A stretch of 10,790 bases of DNA, taken from an uncultured Prevotella sp. (GTDB lineage: Bacteria; Bacteroidota; Bacteroidia; Bacteroidales; Bacteroidaceae). The position numbers and the translations under genes were made by a program. Positions 7,403-10,790 of this stretch are shown here, piece by piece. Location: NCBI GenBank assembly GCA_937892695.1, contig CALBJK010000100.1, positions 1 through 10,790 on the forward strand. Reading direction: 5' to 3'. Each line of letters opens with the position of its first letter. Positions within the stretch are counted from its first letter, which is position 1. Under the pieces are notes generated by a model. That model was not told where the DNA came from. It saw nothing but the letters and a program-made list of their open reading frames with translations, and did not search any database.

Positions 7403-9709
7403 ATGAAAACAGCATACAGACTGTCAATACTTGCCATAGCAGCAGTCGCTTCACTGCTGTTAGTAGCCTGTTCCACGACGAGCGCATTGCCCGACGACGA
7501 CCAGCTGTTCGTAGGATTGACAAAGATTGAATACCAGAACTACGAGAAGAACGACCACTTCTACTCTACCAAAGACGAAGTAGAAGCTGCTCTCGCTACA
7601 GCTCCCAACGGAGCATTGTTCGGAAGCTCATATTATCGCTCACCCTTTCCATACCGTCTGTGGATATGGAATGCCTTTTCGCGTTCCCATACAGTGTTCG
7701 GCAAATGGATGACACGGTCTTTCGGAAAGCCTCCAGTACTGATGAGCCGTGTCAATCCGGGTCTGCGTGCACAAGTAGCAAAAGAGTTGTTGCACTCGCA
7801 CGGCTATTTCGGGGCATATGTCGGCTACAACTTAGTAAAACAGAAGAATCCTAAGAAAGCGAAAATAGGATACACAGTCAACCTTGGCCATCTTTATACC
7901 ATCGATTCGCTTAAGTACGTCAACTTCCCTATCGAGAACCAATATCTCATAGACTCTACCGCAGCCCAGTCATCCATACATAACGGGACACCGTTCGACG
8001 TGTCGGCACTTGACAAGGAACGGCAGCGCATCAGCGATTTATTCCGCAACAGCGGCTATTTCTACTACCAGCCCGACTATGCTTCGTATCTGGCCGACAC
8101 CGTGACCGTGCCGGGCAAGACACTGCTGCGTTTCCAAATGGCCGACAGCCTGTCTCCCATAGCCAGCCGAAAGTGGTATATAGGACATGTTGACATACGG
8201 CTGAGCAAGACATACGGCGAACATCTTGCAGACTCTATACGCCACCGTAACTTCACTGTCCACTTCAACGGAAAACGTTCGCCGATTCGCACCCGCGTCA
8301 TTGTGAGAGACCTGAAGCTGCGGCCGCAACAACTCTACAGCTACGACCTTCACCAGCAGTCGCTCAACAAGATTGCAGGGACTGGACTGTTCAGCCGTGT
8401 CGACTTCGGTTTCGCCCCACACGACACCTTGCAGACTTGCGACACGCTCGACCTCACGCTCAACTGTGTCTTCGACAAACCGTGGGACTTTTATGTCGAA
8501 ACCAACGTCACCGGCAAGACCACAGGCCGCGTAGGACCGGGAGTGGTTGTCGGACTGACCCGGCGAAACGCCTTCCGTGGCGGCGAAAAGCTCGACATCA
8601 ATATGAAAGGTTCATACGAATGGCAAACAGGCAACCGCTCTGACGGTACTAAGTCGAAGCTCAACTCTTACGAATACGGTGCCGACGTGTCGCTCGAACT
8701 ACCTCGTCTGCTCGTTCCATTCAAACTACGCAGACGATGGTACAACACACCGTCGACCATTCTAAAAGCGTCGTCAGACGTGATAAACCGTTCCGACTTC
8801 TTCAAGCGACGCATCTATTCTGGCGAAATAACCTACAACTTCCAGCCATCTGCCACATCTGTTCACCAGTTCAGCCCTCTCATCATGCAGTACGAGTACA
8901 TGTTGAATATGACAGAGAAATTCGGGGAAATAATCAACAAGAATCCTTACCTGCTCGTCTCCATGGCCGATCAGTTTGTTCCGAAGATGCGTTATTCGTA
9001 CACTTATTCAAGTCCGGAGAAGTTCCGCAGTCCCATCTTCTGGCAGACTACCGTAAGCGAAGCGTCCAATCTGGTAGCACTGGGTTATCTTGCCGCAGGA
9101 AGGAAATGGAACGAAAAGGGAAAGACGATGTTCAGGAATCCCTTTGCCCAGTTCGTCAAGATCGAGACCGACTTCAGCAAGTCGTGGCGCATAGCAGAGC
9201 ATAGCAACATCGTCGCCCACCTCAGTGCCGGACTGATATGGTCGTACGGCAACGCCGAGAGCGCACCTTACAGCGAGCAGTTCTATGTCGGTGGTGCCAA
9301 CAGCATACGTGCGTTCAACATCCGCAGCATTGGTCCCGGCTCATATCACCCTGTCGATGACACCGACAGTCGCATATCATACATGGACCAGACGGGCGAC
9401 ATAAAGCTCCAAGCCAACATTGAGTACCGGCCGCGTCTGTTCGGCAATCTCTACGGCGCACTCTTCCTCGACGCTGGCAACATCTGGGCATTGCGCGACG
9501 ACGGCTATCGTCCCGGTTCAAAGCTGAAGCTGGGCAAGATAATAAAAGAAACCGCCCTCGGCACAGGCATCGGCCTACGCTACGACCTCGAGTTCTTCGT
9601 CTTGCGACTCGACTGGGGCATAGGCTTGCACGTGCCTTACCGTAGCGGTTTCATAAATATGCCCAGCTTCGTCCAGAGCCTGAACTTCGCAATAGGCTAT
9701 CCCTTCTGA
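7403..9709 (+). CDS. tamL: Lipoprotein Omp85/TamA-like outer-membrane protein (TamL type)
   Basis: A 768-residue Omp85-superfamily protein and the expected outer-membrane partner of TamB. The N-terminus is a lipoprotein signal peptide: MKTAYR, a hydrophobic core, and lipobox LVAC with the lipidated Cys23. Bacteroidota TamA proteins are known to be lipidated, and the name TamL refers to this. Residues about 25-355 are periplasmic POTRA-like material. The barrel begins near 359 with alternating strands, including NAFRGGEKL (389-397). The loop-6 segment is GGANSIRAF (630-638), and the chain ends with a terminal phenylalanine (AIGYPF) as in a beta signal. The lipid anchor should hold the POTRA end at the inner leaflet of the outer membrane. 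The stop lies within the coding part of a convergent acyltransferase remnant. BamA is less likely, given the lipobox and the tamB neighbour. Confidence 0.92.
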   Translation: MKTAYRLSILAIAAVASLLLVACSTTSALPDDDQLFVGLTKIEYQNYEKNDHFYSTKDEVEAALATAPNGALFGSSYYRSPFPYRLWIWNAFSRSHTVFGKWMTRSFGKPPVLMSRVNPGLRAQVAKELLHSHGYFGAYVGYNLVKQKNPKKAKIGYTVNLGHLYTIDSLKYVNFPIENQYLIDSTAAQSSIHNGTPFDVSALDKERQRISDLFRNSGYFYYQPDYASYLADTVTVPGKTLLRFQMADSLSPIASRKWYIGHVDIRLSKTYGEHLADSIRHRNFTVHFNGKRSPIRTRVIVRDLKLRPQQLYSYDLHQQSLNKIAGTGLFSRVDFGFAPHDTLQTCDTLDLTLNCVFDKPWDFYVETNVTGKTTGRVGPGVVVGLTRRNAFRGGEKLDINMKGSYEWQTGNRSDGTKSKLNSYEYGADVSLELPRLLVPFKLRRRWYNTPSTILKASSDVINRSDFFKRRIYSGEITYNFQPSATSVHQFSPLIMQYEYMLNMTEKFGEIINKNPYLLVSMADQFVPKMRYSYTYSSPEKFRSPIFWQTTVSEASNLVALGYLAAGRKWNEKGKTMFRNPFAQFVKIETDFSKSWRIAEHSNIVAHLSAGLIWSYGNAESAPYSEQFYVGGANSIRAFNIRSIGPGSYHPVDDTDSRISYMDQTGDIKLQANIEYRPRLFGNLYGALFLDAGNIWALRDDGYRPGSKLKLGKIIKETALGTGIGLRYDLEFFVLRLDWGIGLHVPYRSGFINMPSFVQSLNFAIGYPF

Positions 9710-10790
9710 CTCTTCTTATGGAGCACACGCTCTTTGAACCATTCACGTACTAGCTCATCAAACACGCGGAGAGAAGCGTAGGCTATTGCCAGAGCGAGCA
9801 GATAGAGCGACACGGCCATGACGATGCGTTAGCTCAGCGGAGCGTCGCGATGCTGTGCAAACCAGCCCGTCTGCAGATAAATCAGAGGCTGGTGGGTGAT
9901 GTAGAGAGGATAGGAAATTTTTCCTAAAAAATTGCAAACGGCTATGCTCCGGCTGTCCGTAACCGTGCATCACACTCCCATCGATACGATGAACGGGAAG
10001 ATGAACAGTATGCACACGGTGTTGTAGATGCCGTTGCCGCATGTCCATGTACCTTTTTCGCCGCCGTGAATGCACGGCATATATAAAATGACAACACCAG
10101 CACCGAGCACACCAGAATCCACCACGCACATGTATCAGCCGTCCCATACGCGAGAGCAACAGTCCGCAAAAAAACGGATAGAGCAGACGTACCACGGATA
10201 TGTAGCACTGCTCGGGTTCAATCACCCAACCGCCTATCACAGTATTGGCCGCTCCCGAACGATCGGCAAGCAGTCCGAACAGGTCGAGATTGAGCGTCAG
10301 GTCGAGTGTCAATAAGGCCGACACAGCCACAAACACCATTGGCACGGTCTTAGAAAAATGGCGTATGAACAGCGCGTAAAGGATGTTTGCAATATACTCG
10401 TAGAGCAACGACCACGTAACACCGTTCAGAGAATTGGTCTCGCTCAAACCGCGTATGTCCCACGACTTCAGAGCCGGGAGCATAGTCAGAGCCAGCAATG
10501 TGACCAGAACGAGCTTCCACCACGGCGTTTCGACACCAGTGGAAACGCTTCCGAGTCGCTCAGATAGAACGTCAACGCGCCGAACAGCGTACCGAGCACG
10601 AGCATTGGATGAAGATGTATCAACCGTCGCTTGAAGAAATCGCCGAGCTACATAGGTCCCAACGGTCATAGTATGCATAGCCTATGACAAAGCCTGAAAG
10701 TACAAAGAAGAAATCGACAGCCAAGTAGCCGTGATTCACGGCTCTTTCATTTAAGACTGTAGTAACTACACAGTGCCCCTTCCCCGGTTC
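9697..10790 (-). pseudogene. Decayed acyltransferase-3 family gene, 5' end beyond the window
   Basis: Read on the minus strand, the pieces assemble into an OafA-type integral membrane acyltransferase, a family that O-acylates surface glycans or other exported molecules. The first piece enters from the window edge and contains VNHGYLAVDFFFVLSGFVIG, then meets a stop at 10620-10622. Continuity moves to other frames near 10645-10660 (resuming GDFFKRRLIHLHPMLVLG), 10525-10537 (resuming TPWWKLVLVTLLALTMLP), 10120-10130 (resuming WWILVCSVLVLSFY) and 10078-10088 (resuming MPCIHGGEKG). In the last piece, TGA (9970-9972) and TAA (9829-9831) interrupt a frame that still reads ISYPLYITHQPLIY and ends at TAG (9697-9699). 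Its last 13 bases overlap the end of tamL. The N-terminal catalytic region lies outside the window. All flanking genes are intact, so decay is more likely than poor sequence. Confidence 0.88.

Noticed and set aside
9721..9735. Terminator hairpin GAGC-ACAC-GCTC-TTT after tamL
   Set aside because: The stem is only four to five pairs with three T, and it lies within the acyltransferase coding remnant.
10070..10634. Plus-strand open frames at the right end
   Set aside because: They lie opposite the acyltransferase remnant, whose minus-strand translation is clearly membrane-protein-like, while the plus-strand products are not.

Overview
The window comes from a member of the Bacteroidota, most likely order Bacteroidales and plausibly Prevotella or a relative. 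Three things point there: a promoter of the Bacteroides type (TTTG, 20 bp, TATTTTTG) ahead of the first gene, A-rich leaders instead of Shine-Dalgarno sites before the starts, and a TamA-like Omp85 protein that carries a lipoprotein signal and follows a very long tamB, an arrangement typical of the phylum. The genus is inferred from general resemblance and was not tested.

Layout. Positions 1-506 are non-coding. They hold what may be the tail of an upstream terminator, then an 83-bp palindromic cluster (129-211) made of three near-palindromic 15-mers spaced exactly 22 bp apart inside a 28-bp perfect inverted repeat, then a promoter (433-464) with a 26-bp operator-like inverted repeat (462-487) across its -7 box. 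That promoter serves a TetR-family regulator (507-1100), followed 80 bp later by fabG (1181-1927), the ketoacyl-ACP reductase of fatty-acid synthesis. A strong hairpin plus T-run (1944-2013) closes this unit. Next come an RluA-family pseudouridine synthase (2030-2707), a 1545-residue TamB/AsmA-like envelope protein (2763-7400) and, two bases later, a lipid-anchored Omp85/TamA-like outer-membrane protein, TamL (7403-9709). The right end (9697-10790, minus strand) is a decayed acyltransferase-3 membrane protein gene. It has four frameshifts and at least two in-frame stops, and its last codons overlap the end of tamL tail to tail.

How the genes work together. TetR and fabG look like one transcription unit under autoregulation, linking fatty-acid synthesis to an unknown ligand. 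TamB and TamL form the envelope pair: TamB is anchored in the inner membrane and spans the periplasm with beta structure, while TamL sits in the outer membrane, so the two probably handle protein insertion and/or lipid movement between membranes. The RNA-modifying enzyme is a housekeeping neighbour. The acyltransferase remnant was probably a cell-surface glycan O-acyltransferase and is no longer functional.

I see no phage, CRISPR, defence island or clearly new multi-gene system. The most unusual material is the palindrome cluster at 129-211, the operator over the tetR promoter, the terminator that leaves the pseudouridine synthase almost no promoter space, and the decay pattern of the acyltransferase gene.
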